Assembly: GCA_035542575.1 (NCBI GenBank)
Contig: DATKLE010000040.1
Coordinates: 1 to 49,943 of the forward strand
Length of the DNA: 49,943 nt
Direction: 5' to 3'
Origin: JAIQET01 sp035542575
Lineage (GTDB): Bacteria > Acidobacteriota > Terriglobia > Terriglobales > Acidobacteriaceae
Position numbers and translations under genes: made by a program. The notes beneath the pieces are model-generated. The model saw only the letters and a program-made list of their open reading frames with translations. It was not told the origin of the DNA and did not search any database. Below, piece by piece: positions 42,724-49,943 of the stretch; position 1 is the stretch's first letter; each line of letters begins with the position of its first letter.

Positions 42724-43146
42724 ATGGCGAATGAGGCCAAAATCCGCGTGCTGGTGGCCAAACCCGGCCTCGACGGCCACGACCGCGGCGCCAAGGTGAT
42801 CGCGCGTGCCCTCCGCGATGCCGGCATGGAGGTCATCTACACCGGCCTGCGCCAGACCCCGGAGATGATCGTCAACGCCGCCCTGCAGGAAGACGTCAAC
42901 GTCATCGGGCTATCGATTCTGTCCGGCGCGCACAATGCCATCGTCCCTCGTGTCATGGACCTGCTCAAGCAGCACAATGTCGACGACATGTTGGTGCTGG
43001 TCGGCGGCATCATTCCTGACCAAGATGTGGATGCGCTCAAGAAAGCCGGTGTAGCGGCGATCTTCCAGCCCGGCACCGCCATGGACGACATCGTGCAATT
43101 CATTCGCGCCAACGTGAAGCCGCGCGGTGTCCCGGCAGCTGGATGA
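42724..43146 (+). CDS. B12-binding small subunit of the acyl-CoA mutase (IcmB/McmA2-like)
   Basis: Cobalamin-binding subunit of 140 residues. It carries the base-off/His-on signature DGHDRG (Asp17-x-His19-x-x-Gly22), the GLSILSGAH loop and GGIIP, which cradle the nucleotide tail of B12. Size fits IcmB (about 136 residues) and the free small subunits of archaeal-type mutases. It is the only B12 subunit in view, so it is the expected partner of the large subunit at 37179. Six unrelated features lie between the two. The ATG at 42724 is favoured because the upstream frame is repeat sequence. Confidence 0.93.
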   Translation: MANEAKIRVLVAKPGLDGHDRGAKVIARALRDAGMEVIYTGLRQTPEMIVNAALQEDVNVIGLSILSGAHNAIVPRVMDLLKQHNVDDMLVLVGGIIPDQDVDALKKAGVAAIFQPGTAMDDIVQFIRANVKPRGVPAAG

Positions 43147-43210
43147 CGCGGGCAGTTTGCCCTTCCCCACATCGCTGATATACCGTAAATAGCTTCGGGC
43201 CCAACCACCT

Positions 43211-44911
43211 ATGGCTGACCGTAACGAATCCAGCACGCTCCCCGTGTCGAACGTCCTCACCTCGCGGGTGGACCCGACCTCCGCGCGCTTTGAAGCCAAC
43301 ATGCGCTTCATGGCCGACCTGGTCTCGCAAATCCACAATGAGGAGGAAAAGACCCGCGAGGGTGGCGGACCCAAAGCGATCGAGAGGCAGCACGCGCAGG
43401 GCAGGCTGACGGCGCGCGAGCGCATCAATCTCCTGGCCGATCCCGGAAGCTTCTTTGAACTGGGGAGCTATGCCGCGTACGGCATGTACGAAGAGTGGGG
43501 AGGCGCGCCTGCCGCCGGAGTTATTAGCGGGCTGGCCCGCATCCACACCCGCCTGGTGATGATCATCGCCAACGACGCCACGGTGAAGGCTGGCGCGTTC
43601 TTTCCGATGACCTCAAAGAAGGTCATCCGCGCCCAGAACATCGCCATCGAGAACCGCATTCCGACCATCTACCTGGTGGACTCGGCGGGCGTGTTCCTGC
43701 CGCTGCAGGAAGATGTCTTCCCCGACACCGACGACTTCGGGCGCGTGTTTCGCAACAACGCTGTGATGTCGGCCATGGGCATCTCGCAGATCGCGGCCAT
43801 TATGGGCATGTGCGTGGCCGGAGGCGGATATCTCCCCGTCATGTGCGACAACGTGCTCATGACCGATGGCAGCGGGTTGTTTCTGGCCGGCCCGGCACTG
43901 GTGCAGGCCGCCATCGGACAGAAGGTTTCAGCCGAGGAACTGGGCGGCGCGGCCATGCACTCCGCCATCAGCGGTACGATTGACTTTCACGAGCCCAACG
44001 ACGAGGCCTGCATCGCCCGCATTCGCTCCATGGTCGAGAAATGGGGATACCGCCGGCAGTCGCCCTGGGACCGCAAGAAGCCGGAGAATCCTACGCTGGC
44101 GGCGGAAGAAATTTACGGTATCTATGATTCTTCGCCCGCGCGCCCGTATGACATGAAGGAAATCCTGGCCCGCATCGTGGACGGCAGCCGCTTCGATGAA
44201 TACAAGCCGGAGTACGGCAAGACCGTGCTGTGCGGCTACGCCCGGATCGGCGGCTTCGCCGTCGGCCTCGTCGCCAACCAGAAGATGCACGCGCAACAGA
44301 CCGATCACGAAGGCCACAAGCGCATCGAGTTCGGCGGCGTGATCTACACCGAGTCCGCCGAGAAGGCCGCCCGCTTCATCATGGACTGCAACCAGAACCT
44401 GATCCCCCTGGTCTTCTTCCACGACGTAAACGGCTTTATGGTGGGACGCGACGCCGAGTGGAGCGGCATCATCAAAGCCGGCGCCAAGATGGTGAATGCG
44501 GTGTCGAATTCCGTAGTGCCAAAGATCACGGTGATCGTCGGAGGCTCGTTCGGCGCTGGCCACTACGCCATGTGCGGCAAAGCGTACGATCCCCGGTTTG
44601 TGTTCGCATGGCCGACCGCGCGCTACGCGGTGATGAGCGGCGATTCAGCCGCAGGAACGCTAGTCGAAATCAAAGTCAAGCAACTGGAGCGCGGCGGGAA
44701 GAAGTTGAGCGATGAAGAGAAGAAAGAGCTGTACGAGTCGGTGAAGCGTACCTACGACGAGCAGACTGATCCGCGCTACGGCGCAGCACGGCTGTGGATT
44801 GACAAGATCATTGACCCCATCGAGACGCGGGACGCGATCACCCAGGCGCTGGAGGCGGCAGCGCTGAATCCGGATGTGGCGGAGTTCAAGGTGGGGGTGC
44901 TGCAAACATGA
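43211..44911 (+). CDS. Biotin-dependent acyl-CoA carboxylase, carboxyltransferase (beta) subunit
   Basis: Cytoplasmic carboxyltransferase of 566 residues transferring CO2 from carboxybiotin to an acyl-CoA. It has the double crotonase fold: first half AIERQHAQGRLTARERINLL, GLARIHTRLVMIIANDATVK, second half FGGVIYTESAEKAARFI, VGRDAEWSGIIKAGAKMVNA and VVGGSFGAGHYAMCGKAYDP-like oxyanion residues. The neighbours (HMG-CoA lyase and an enoyl-CoA hydratase) favour 3-methylcrotonyl-CoA carboxylase of leucine breakdown. Propionyl- or geranyl-CoA carboxylase is possible. No biotin carboxylase/biotin carrier subunit lies in the window, so the alpha subunit must be elsewhere. The stop overlaps the next gene by ATGA. 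Confidence 0.92.
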   Translation: MADRNESSTLPVSNVLTSRVDPTSARFEANMRFMADLVSQIHNEEEKTREGGGPKAIERQHAQGRLTARERINLLADPGSFFELGSYAAYGMYEEWGGAPAAGVISGLARIHTRLVMIIANDATVKAGAFFPMTSKKVIRAQNIAIENRIPTIYLVDSAGVFLPLQEDVFPDTDDFGRVFRNNAVMSAMGISQIAAIMGMCVAGGGYLPVMCDNVLMTDGSGLFLAGPALVQAAIGQKVSAEELGGAAMHSAISGTIDFHEPNDEACIARIRSMVEKWGYRRQSPWDRKKPENPTLAAEEIYGIYDSSPARPYDMKEILARIVDGSRFDEYKPEYGKTVLCGYARIGGFAVGLVANQKMHAQQTDHEGHKRIEFGGVIYTESAEKAARFIMDCNQNLIPLVFFHDVNGFMVGRDAEWSGIIKAGAKMVNAVSNSVVPKITVIVGGSFGAGHYAMCGKAYDPRFVFAWPTARYAVMSGDSAAGTLVEIKVKQLERGGKKLSDEEKKELYESVKRTYDEQTDPRYGAARLWIDKIIDPIETRDAITQALEAAALNPDVAEFKVGVLQT

Positions 44912-45321
44912 TGATTAACCACGGAGGCACGGAGACACGGAGCAAGCTTCTCAATGAAAAACTCACCGAGGAAGTCATTGGGGCGGCTATCGAGGTTCAT
45001 CGCGCCCTCGGCCCCGGTTTGCTTGAATCTGCTTACGAGGAGTGTCTTTGCCACGAGCTGAATCTTCGGGGGTTGAGTTTTCGGAGACAAGTCCCGTTGC
45101 CGGTGCGGTACAAAGGAATCAGCCTGGACTGTGGGTACCGTTTGGACATTGTGGTCGCCGACGAACTCATTCTTGAATTGAAGTGCCTTGAACACATTTT
45201 GCCGGTGCATGAGGCGCAATTGCTCACATATCTTAAGATGACGGGCATGAGAGTGGGATTGATTATCAACTTCCATGTTGCCAACCTCGTCCGTGGTGGC
45301 ATTGTGAGAAGAATTCTGTGA
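44908..45321 (+). CDS. GxxExxY-family protein (PD-(D/E)XK nuclease-like), enclosed by inverted arms
   Basis: A 137-residue protein of the GxxExxY family: IGAAIEVHRALGPGLLESAYEE [signature GPGLLESAYE], CHELNLRGLSFRRQVPLPV, and a PD-(D/E)XK-like core with Asp in GYRLDIVV, then ELKCLE, then HEAQLLTYLKMTGMRVGLI. The fold is that of nucleases, but activity is unproven. The ATG overlaps the carboxylase stop, and the first residues (NHGGTETR) are encoded by the left modular arm, so the true start might be further in. Arms at 44918-44942 and 45327-45351 enclose it, which makes it a candidate cargo or mobility gene of that element. Confidence 0.88.
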   Translation: MMINHGGTETRSKLLNEKLTEEVIGAAIEVHRALGPGLLESAYEECLCHELNLRGLSFRRQVPLPVRYKGISLDCGYRLDIVVADELILELKCLEHILPVHEAQLLTYLKMTGMRVGLIINFHVANLVRGGIVRRIL

Positions 45322-45351
45322 TTTCTCTCCGTGCCTCCGTGTCTCCGTGGT
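44918..45351. repeat. Modular inverted arms A-B-C / b'-c'-a' around the GxxExxY gene
   Basis: Left arm: A accacggag (44918-44926), B gcacggag (44927-44934), C acacggag (44935-44942). Right arm: exact complements of B (45327-45334), C (45335-45342) and A (45343-45351). All 25 bases of the arms match, but the order on the right is b'-c'-a'. The arms enclose 384 bases holding one gene. The left arm overlaps the 5' coding end of that gene, and the right arm abuts the HMG-CoA lyase start codon. The architecture is the same as the empty element at 17889-17961. Confidence 0.92.
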
Positions 45352-45355
45352 GAAC

Positions 45356-46234
45356 ATGTCCTCGCCGATCAAACTCGTCGAATGTCCCCGCGACGCCTGG
45401 CAAGGGCTCAAGGGACAGGTCCCGACCTACATCAAGGTGGACTACCTGAAAGCCTTGATCAGCGCGGGATTCAAGCACATTGATGCGATCTCGTTCGTCT
45501 CGCCCAAGGCCGTGCCGCAGATGGCCGATTCAGAAGATGTTCTGAAGGAAATCGACCCTCCCGATGACGTTGAGATCATCGGGATTGTAGTGAACGAAAA
45601 AGGCGCACAGCGGGCGATTAATACGCAGGCCGTCCGCACGCTGGGGTTTCCCTATTCCGTCTCGCCGACTTTCCTACGCAACAACCAGCACCAGACACTC
45701 GAAGAAGCCGTGGACGAACTGGAGAGGATCGAAAAGAAGGCCGACGAAGCAGGACTAGGCATCGTGGTTTACATCTCGATGGCCTTCGGGAACCCGTATG
45801 GCGATCCCTGGAGTGTGGGCGAAGTGGTGGACGCGGTTGATCTGCTGGAATCGCTCGGCATCAAGATGATTTCGCTTGCCGACACCGTAGGTTTGGCCGG
45901 ACCGGAGCAAATTAGCAATCTGGTTTCCGCCGTGCTGGCAAAGTACGATTATCTGGAGATTGGCGTGCACCTCCACAGCCGTCCCGAGCAGGCGGTCGAG
46001 AAGATTCTCGCTGCTTACGACGCCGGCTGCCGCCGCTTCGATTCTGCGCTCGGCGGCCTGGGCGGATGCCCCTTCGCGCAGGACGCGCTGGTGGGGAACA
46101 TCCCGACCGAAAAGGTGCTCGAAGCCCTGCAGCAGCGTGGTGCCAGCTTGCCACCACTGAAGCCGCTGGATACGCTGCTGCGGGCAACTGGCGAGATTGG
46201 CGCGAGGTACACGAATTCGTCGGCCGCCGATTGA
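45356..46234 (+). CDS. Hydroxymethylglutaryl-CoA lyase, divergent type
   Basis: DRE-TIM metallolyase of 292 residues, predicted to split HMG-CoA into acetyl-CoA and acetoacetate, the last step of leucine breakdown. The catalytic residues are kept, but in altered contexts: VECPRDAWQG (Arg12, Asp13, Gln16; usual VGPRDGLQN), LADTVGL, HLHSRPEQA (His205, His207; usual HCHDTYGQA) and the C-terminal catalytic Cys in GGLGGCPFAQDAL (Cys238). I recall such PRD-A-x-QG sequences in Bacteroidota and Acidobacteriota. The ATG is four bases after the right repeat arm and has no Shine-Dalgarno. GTGs nine and six bases earlier lie within the arm. Confidence 0.88.
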   Translation: MSSPIKLVECPRDAWQGLKGQVPTYIKVDYLKALISAGFKHIDAISFVSPKAVPQMADSEDVLKEIDPPDDVEIIGIVVNEKGAQRAINTQAVRTLGFPYSVSPTFLRNNQHQTLEEAVDELERIEKKADEAGLGIVVYISMAFGNPYGDPWSVGEVVDAVDLLESLGIKMISLADTVGLAGPEQISNLVSAVLAKYDYLEIGVHLHSRPEQAVEKILAAYDAGCRRFDSALGGLGGCPFAQDALVGNIPTEKVLEALQQRGASLPPLKPLDTLLRATGEIGARYTNSSAAD

Positions 46235-46236
46235 AT

Positions 46237-46393
46237 TTGTCATGCTGAGCGGAGCAGGAGCATCGCTGGAAGCGAGGCTCCTGCACAGTCGAAGCATCCC
46301 TATTCCCCGGCAGTGATCTGGCTGTAGGGATCCTTCGACTCCGCGGGCTGCCACGCTCGGCGCGGCAGTCCGCTCCGCTCAGAAGGATGACAA
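46237..46393. repeat. Nested inverted repeat, TTGTCAT...CTGAGCGGAGC family
   Basis: Outer arms ttgtcatgctgagcggagc (46237-46255) and its complement with a 3-base insertion (46372-46393). Inner arms gtcgaagcatcccta (46288-46302) and tagggatccttcgac (46325-46339). A third gctgccacgctcggcgcggcag hairpin (split cgc/gcg) lies between inner and outer right arms. About 155 bases that can fold as a branched hairpin, filling the gap before the hydratase start, with the same layout as 36522-36708. Confidence 0.85.
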
Positions 46394-46404
46394 GCGTACT
46401 TAAC

Positions 46405-47187
46405 ATGACTTACCAGACCGTTCAACTCGCCTTCGACGCCGGCGTTGCCACCATTACCCTCAACCGTCCCGAGAAGCGCAACGCCATCAGCTTCCAGTTG
46501 CTGGACGAACTTCTGGCGGCGCTGGATGAGGTTGAGCAATCGCCGGCACAAGTCGTTATCCTCACCGGAGCGGGCAAGGCTTTCTGCGCGGGACTCGACC
46601 TGGACGAATTGAAGTCCCTGCTGGGCAAGACGCACGAGGAAAACGTGAAGGATTCCGCGCGCATGGCGGGGATTTTCCGCCGGCTTTACGAATTTCCGCG
46701 CGCCACCATCGCCGCGGTAAATGGCGCAGCCATCGCCGGCGGCACCGGCTTGGCCACGATGTGTGATTTCACTCTTGCCGTTCCGGAAGCCAAGTTCGGC
46801 TATACCGAGGTGCGCATCGGATTCGTCCCCGCCATCGTTTCCTCGATCTTGGTCTGGCAAGTGGGCCACAAGATTGCCCGTGACCTGTTGCTGACAGGAC
46901 GCCTGTTCGATGCTGCCGAGGCCTATCGCTACGGTCTGGTGAACGAAGTGCTCCCGCTCGAGCAACTGATGACCCGTGCCCGCGGACTGGCTGCCCAGAT
47001 CCTGGAGAACAGCCCGTCCTCCGTCCGCGCCACCAAGAAGCTGATCAACAGCTTCATCGCCAGCCAACTCGATCAGCAGATCGCCGTTGCAGTCGAGGAC
47101 AACGCCCGCATTCGCACCACCGCCGATTTCCGCGAGGGCATCACGTCGTTCCTGGAGAAGCGCAAGCCACGCTGGAGCGGTCGGTGA
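46405..47187 (+). CDS. Enoyl-CoA hydratase/isomerase family protein (methylglutaconyl-CoA hydratase candidate)
   Basis: Crotonase-fold enzyme of 260 residues. VATITLNRPEKRNAIS, GAGKAFCAGLDLDELK and the oxyanion loop AVNGAAIAGGTGLATMCD are clear. Of the two catalytic Glu of classical hydratases, the second is present (Glu135 in FGYTEVRIGF), but the first is replaced: GGGCELA of the family is AGGTGLA here (Gly115). That leaves hydratase chemistry uncertain. The context (carboxyltransferase, HMG-CoA lyase) points to 3-methylglutaconyl-CoA hydration in leucine breakdown. The ATG at 46405 is used. An earlier ATG at 46387 is inside the repeat. It overlaps the next gene by GTGA. Confidence 0.88.
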   Translation: MTYQTVQLAFDAGVATITLNRPEKRNAISFQLLDELLAALDEVEQSPAQVVILTGAGKAFCAGLDLDELKSLLGKTHEENVKDSARMAGIFRRLYEFPRATIAAVNGAAIAGGTGLATMCDFTLAVPEAKFGYTEVRIGFVPAIVSSILVWQVGHKIARDLLLTGRLFDAAEAYRYGLVNEVLPLEQLMTRARGLAAQILENSPSSVRATKKLINSFIASQLDQQIAVAVEDNARIRTTADFREGITSFLEKRKPRWSGR

Positions 47188-47891
47188 ATCGCGCCCGCAT
47201 GCAGCGGCGTGTCCCCAAGGTGGGATGGCTGAATCGGTTTCTGCGCATGATGCTGACCCTCAGCCAGCGTCCGGTTGATACGAGGTTTGCGGAATACCGC
47301 ACCAAGACGAAATTGTTTCTGCCATTCGACGGCGAATGGTATGTGTTTTGGGGCGGACGCACGGTGGGCCAGAATCGGCATGCGAAAGTCCAATGCCAGC
47401 GCTTTGCCTATGATTTCCTGGTTCTGCGGCAAGGCAAGTCGTCCGGCGGATCAGGCGAGGCCAACACCGATTACTATTGCTTCGGTCTGCCGGTCTATGC
47501 GCCGGGCGACGGAACCGTCGTACAGGCTGAAGATGACGTCCCCGACAACCTCCCGGGAATCCTGAACGCCAGGCAGCTTCTTGGCAACCACGTAATCCTG
47601 GACCACGGCAACGGTGAATTTTCTTTCCTGGTGCACTTGAAAGGGGGCAGCGTACGGGTACGAACCGGGGATAGGGTGCACGCCGGTGACATGATCGGGG
47701 AGTGCGGCAACAGCGGGCATTCCAGCGAGGCCCACCTCCATTATCATCTGCAGACGGCCCCGGTGTTGGCGGCTGGCGAAGGACTGCCTGCACAATTTGT
47801 AGATTACATTGCCAACGCAAAGAAGGTTGGCTGCGGAGAACCCGTCGCCGGGGAAACTATCAGGAGCCAGCGTGAACACAACCGTCAATGA
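47184..47891 (+). CDS. M23-family (LytM) peptidase domain protein
   Basis: A 235-residue protein ending in a LytM domain (about 75-205): VYAPGDGTVVQAEDDV, LLGNHVILDHGNGEFSFLVH, GDRVHAGDMIGECGNSGHSS and the zinc-binding HLHYHL. The first zinc motif is unusual: classical M23 has HxxxD, here RFAYD (about residues 73-77), so one ligand is missing or supplied by the nearby NRHAK His. Enzymatic activity is therefore uncertain. No standard signal peptide is visible, although helix WLNRFLRMMLTLS near the start could associate with membranes. GTG start overlapping the hydratase stop. It also overlaps the thioesterase start, so the three genes are translationally linked. Confidence 0.82.
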   Translation: MNRARMQRRVPKVGWLNRFLRMMLTLSQRPVDTRFAEYRTKTKLFLPFDGEWYVFWGGRTVGQNRHAKVQCQRFAYDFLVLRQGKSSGGSGEANTDYYCFGLPVYAPGDGTVVQAEDDVPDNLPGILNARQLLGNHVILDHGNGEFSFLVHLKGGSVRVRTGDRVHAGDMIGECGNSGHSSEAHLHYHLQTAPVLAAGEGLPAQFVDYIANAKKVGCGEPVAGETIRSQREHNRQ

Positions 47892-48291
47892 AACCCGCCT
47901 GCGGGTGCGCTACGCCGAGACCGACCAGATGGGGATCGTTTATCATTCCAATCATTTCATCTGGTTCGAGGTCGGTCGCGTAGAATTGCTGCGCCAGCTG
48001 GGATTCACGTACAAGGAGATGGAACGCGAGGACGGCTGCCACATCGCGGTGGTGGACGCGCGCTGCCGCTACAAGGCGCCGGCGCGCTACGACGAAGAGA
48101 TCATCGTGCGCACCCATTTGAAGAACATTCGTGAGTCGTTGATTCACTTTGGCTACGAATTGCTGCGCGCCGAGGATGGTACGCTGCTGGCCGAAGGTGA
48201 AACCACGCACATCGTGATCGATCGCGAAATGAAGGTCACGCCGATGCCGCCGAAGTACCTCAGGGTGTTTCGCGCGGCGGCGGGCCATTAG
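47872..48291 (+). CDS. YbgC/FadM-type acyl-CoA thioesterase
   Basis: Hotdog-fold thioesterase of 139 residues hydrolysing acyl-CoA. The 4-hydroxybenzoyl-CoA thioesterase signature is clear: RVRYAETDQMGIVYHSNHF (catalytic Asp in ETDQMG), IWFEVGRVELLRQLG, DARCRYKAPARYDEEIIVRT. Length is typical. GTG start with AGGAG eight bases ahead, inside the end of the M23 gene (20-base overlap). It may release CoA from branched or short acyl-CoAs made by the upstream catabolic enzymes. In other bacteria YbgC is tied to the Tol-Pal envelope system, for which there is no sign here. Confidence 0.92.
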   Translation: MNTTVNETRLRVRYAETDQMGIVYHSNHFIWFEVGRVELLRQLGFTYKEMEREDGCHIAVVDARCRYKAPARYDEEIIVRTHLKNIRESLIHFGYELLRAEDGTLLAEGETTHIVIDREMKVTPMPPKYLRVFRAAAGH

Positions 48292-48314
48292 CTGGAAGCT
48301 CCAGAGGAAAAATC

Positions 48315-48614
48315 ATGGAGGAGTGCTTTCTTTACAAATTGCATCTGGCGAGGCCGGACATGCTGCGGGTCGGGCCAACGCCGCAGGAAGCCGCGGTCGT
48401 GGAAGAACACTCGCGGTACCTGAAGGAGCTGGCGGCCAAGGGCCGGATTATCCTCGTGGGTCGCACCCTGAACACAGATGAGACCACGATGGGCCTCGCT
48501 GTGTTTCGCGCAGAGTCGGAGGCGGCCGCCCGGGAGATCATGAACAATGACCCCGCGGTGAAGAGTTCCGTGATGAGCGCCACGCTGTTTCCTTTCCGCG
48601 TGGTGCTGCCGTGA
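48315..48614 (+). CDS. YciI-family protein
   Basis: A 99-residue ferredoxin-like alpha/beta protein of the YciI family (dimeric, with a His-Asp pair in a putative active site). Landmarks: FLYKLHLARPDML, the His in VVEEHSRYLKELAAKGRIIL, GLAVFRAESEAAAREIMNNDP, and the C-terminal LFPFRVVLP. The ATG at 48315 is preceded by AGAGGAAA. Function of the family is poorly known. It lies 23 bases after the thioesterase and on the same strand. Confidence 0.88.
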   Translation: MEECFLYKLHLARPDMLRVGPTPQEAAVVEEHSRYLKELAAKGRIILVGRTLNTDETTMGLAVFRAESEAAAREIMNNDPAVKSSVMSATLFPFRVVLP

Positions 48615-48671
48615 ACATGGATGCTGATGTGACCGCAGCGCGGTCAATCTAGTTGAAACCGGAAGACTCGC

Positions 48672-49943
48672 TTGAAAGCTCTCCACATCAACGGCAATGA
48701 TCTGACGCTGGAAGCGGTCCGCGAAGTGGCGACGGAACGCCGCCCGGTGCTGCTCGATCCCGACGCTCGCGCGGCCGTTGACCGGGCCCGCGCGGTGGTG
48801 GACAACCTGGTTGCCAACGACCAGGTTTCCTACGCCATCACCACCGGCGTGGGCAAGCTGAGTGATGTTCGCATCGGCGGCGATCAGATCCGCGAAATGC
48901 AGGTCAACCTGGTGCGCTCGCACGCTGCGGGTGTCGGCGAACCGCTGTCCGTCGCCGAGACCCGCGCCATGATGCTGCTGCGCGCCAACTCGCTCTCCAA
49001 GGGACACTCCGGCGTGCGGGCTGCGGTCCTCGACACGATCTGCGAGATGCTCAACCGCGGCGTGACGCCCATGGTACCTTCGCAGGGCAGCGTGGGAGCA
49101 AGCGGAGACCTGGCGCCACTCTCTCATCTCGCGCTCGCGCTGATTGGGGAAGGCGAATGCCTGGATGACACGGGCGCGCGCATCTCGACCGCGGAGGCAA
49201 TGAAACGCGCGCAGGTCAAGCCTCTGGTGCTCGAAGCAAAAGAAGCTGTTTCGCTGATTAACGGCACACAGGGCATGCTCGCGGTCGGGATTCTGGCGCT
49301 GCTGGCGGCGGAGACGCTCGTAGACTCCGGCGATGTGGTCGGCGCCATGACCCTCGATGCGCTGAAGGGCACCGACGTCGCGTTCGATGCTCGCATTCAC
49401 CAGGCGCGCCCGCACGCCGGACAGTTGAAGACCGCCGAGAACCTGCGCCGCCTGCTCGAAGGGAGCCAGATCCGCGAATCGCATCGCGATTGCGACCGGG
49501 TGCAGGACGCTTACTCGCTGCGCTGCATGCCACAGGTCCACGGCGCGGTACGCGACACGCTGGCCCATTGCCGCGCGGTGATGGAGACCGAAGTCAACTC
49601 CGCGGTGGACAATCCCCTGGTGTTCGTTGAGAACCACAGGCAGAGCGATGGCAAGAGCGACATCCTCTCTGGCGGCAATTTTCACGGCGAGCCGGTCGCG
49701 TTTGTCCTGGACTTCCTCGCCATCGCCCTGAGCGCCCTGGCTGGCATTTCTGAACGCCGGCTGGAGCGCCTGGTGAATCCCGCCCTGAACGAAGGTTTGC
49801 CGCCGTTTCTCGCTCCCGGCGCCGGCCTTAATTCCGGATTCATGATGGCCCAGGTCACCGCTGCTGCTCTGGTCAGCGAAAACAAAGTGCTCGCCCATCC
49901 CGCGTCGGTAGATTCGATCACGACCTCCGGCAACAAGGAAGAC
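48672..49943 (+). CDS. hutH: Histidine ammonia-lyase, N-terminal 424 residues (runs off right edge)
   Basis: Deaminates L-histidine to urocanate, the first step of histidine breakdown. The gene is open from a TTG (GGAAG upstream) to the edge. Visible: ITTGVGKLSDVRI (catalytic Tyr loop region, YAITTGVG), NLVRSHAAGVGEPL, the MIO-forming triad in VGASGDLAPLSHLA (Ala143-Ser144-Gly145), LINGTQGML, VQDAYSLRCMPQVHG, NSAVDNPLVF and SGGNFHGEPVA. These fit HutH rather than phenylalanine or tyrosine ammonia-lyases, with the QxxYSLRC-PQVHG stretch diagnostic. The product is cut about 80-90 residues before the usual end. Other hut genes would be to the right. Confidence 0.95.
   Translation, partial: MKALHINGNDLTLEAVREVATERRPVLLDPDARAAVDRARAVVDNLVANDQVSYAITTGVGKLSDVRIGGDQIREMQVNLVRSHAAGVGEPLSVAETRAMMLLRANSLSKGHSGVRAAVLDTICEMLNRGVTPMVPSQGSVGASGDLAPLSHLALALIGEGECLDDTGARISTAEAMKRAQVKPLVLEAKEAVSLINGTQGMLAVGILALLAAETLVDSGDVVGAMTLDALKGTDVAFDARIHQARPHAGQLKTAENLRRLLEGSQIRESHRDCDRVQDAYSLRCMPQVHGAVRDTLAHCRAVMETEVNSAVDNPLVFVENHRQSDGKSDILSGGNFHGEPVAFVLDFLAIALSALAGISERRLERLVNPALNEGLPPFLAPGAGLNSGFMMAQVTAAALVSENKVLAHPASVDSITTSGNKED

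Noticed and set aside
48288..49898. 536-codon minus-strand frame opposite YciI and hutH
   Set aside because: Spans two real genes antisense. His/Arg/Gln-rich with no domain, and hutH shows the MIO triad and other catalytic motifs.

Overview
The window is a GC-rich (roughly 60%), gene-dense bacterial chromosome segment. The best guess is an Acidobacteriota genome (Terriglobia / Koribacter-like). This is inferred from gene content rather than from a marker gene: a TolC-family porin with a Gly-rich insertion, an HMG-CoA lyase with the PRDAWQG motif, a small conserved zinc-ribbon protein and a very large load of short interspersed repeats. There are no rRNA, tRNA, phage or transposase genes and no CRISPR array. 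About 46 protein genes are supported, two of them cut by the window edges (an RNase E/G on the left, histidine ammonia-lyase on the right).

Layout. 1-8010, minus strand: the cell-elongation block mreB, mreC, mreD, mrdA (PBP2), rodA, then rne/rng. A plus-strand PilZ gene sits between mreD and mrdA. 8158-9450: FecR-domain membrane protein. 9660-16145, minus: a MerR-type regulator (frameshifted here) with a textbook MerR operator, a small His-rich exported protein, and a tripartite TolC/adaptor/RND efflux system. 16299-19961, plus: aldehyde dehydrogenase, class I aminotransferase and CpsB-like PHP phosphatase. 20030-31357, minus: exported peptidoglycan-binding protein, DegP/HtrA protease, EamA transporter, exported amidohydrolase, M20 peptidase, isopropylmalate-synthase-like enzyme, zinc-ribbon protein, DinB protein, a second aldehyde dehydrogenase and truA. 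31640-36509, plus: large TolC-family protein with terminator, cysK-cysE, and a family 2 glycosyltransferase. 37179-49943, mostly plus: a branched-chain acyl-CoA catabolic region (B12-dependent acyl-CoA mutase large and small subunits, biotin-dependent carboxyltransferase, HMG-CoA lyase, enoyl-CoA hydratase), then an M23 peptidase, thioesterase, YciI protein and hutH. A low-GC HtrA-like protease, two divergent ribbon-helix-helix regulators, a sulfotransferase and an AlkA-type glycosylase are interleaved in that last region.

Two observations stand out. First, the acyl-CoA mutase carries Phe and Gln where methylmalonyl-CoA mutases carry Tyr and Arg, which is the isobutyryl-CoA mutase pattern. 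Second, the intergenic space holds at least eight families of short modular or palindromic repeats. In two unrelated sequence families the arms follow the same order, A-B-C then b'-c'-a'. One pair encloses 17 bp and the other encloses a GxxExxY-family gene. Solitary right arms sit directly in front of other start codons, and some repeats supply the last or first codons of proteins.
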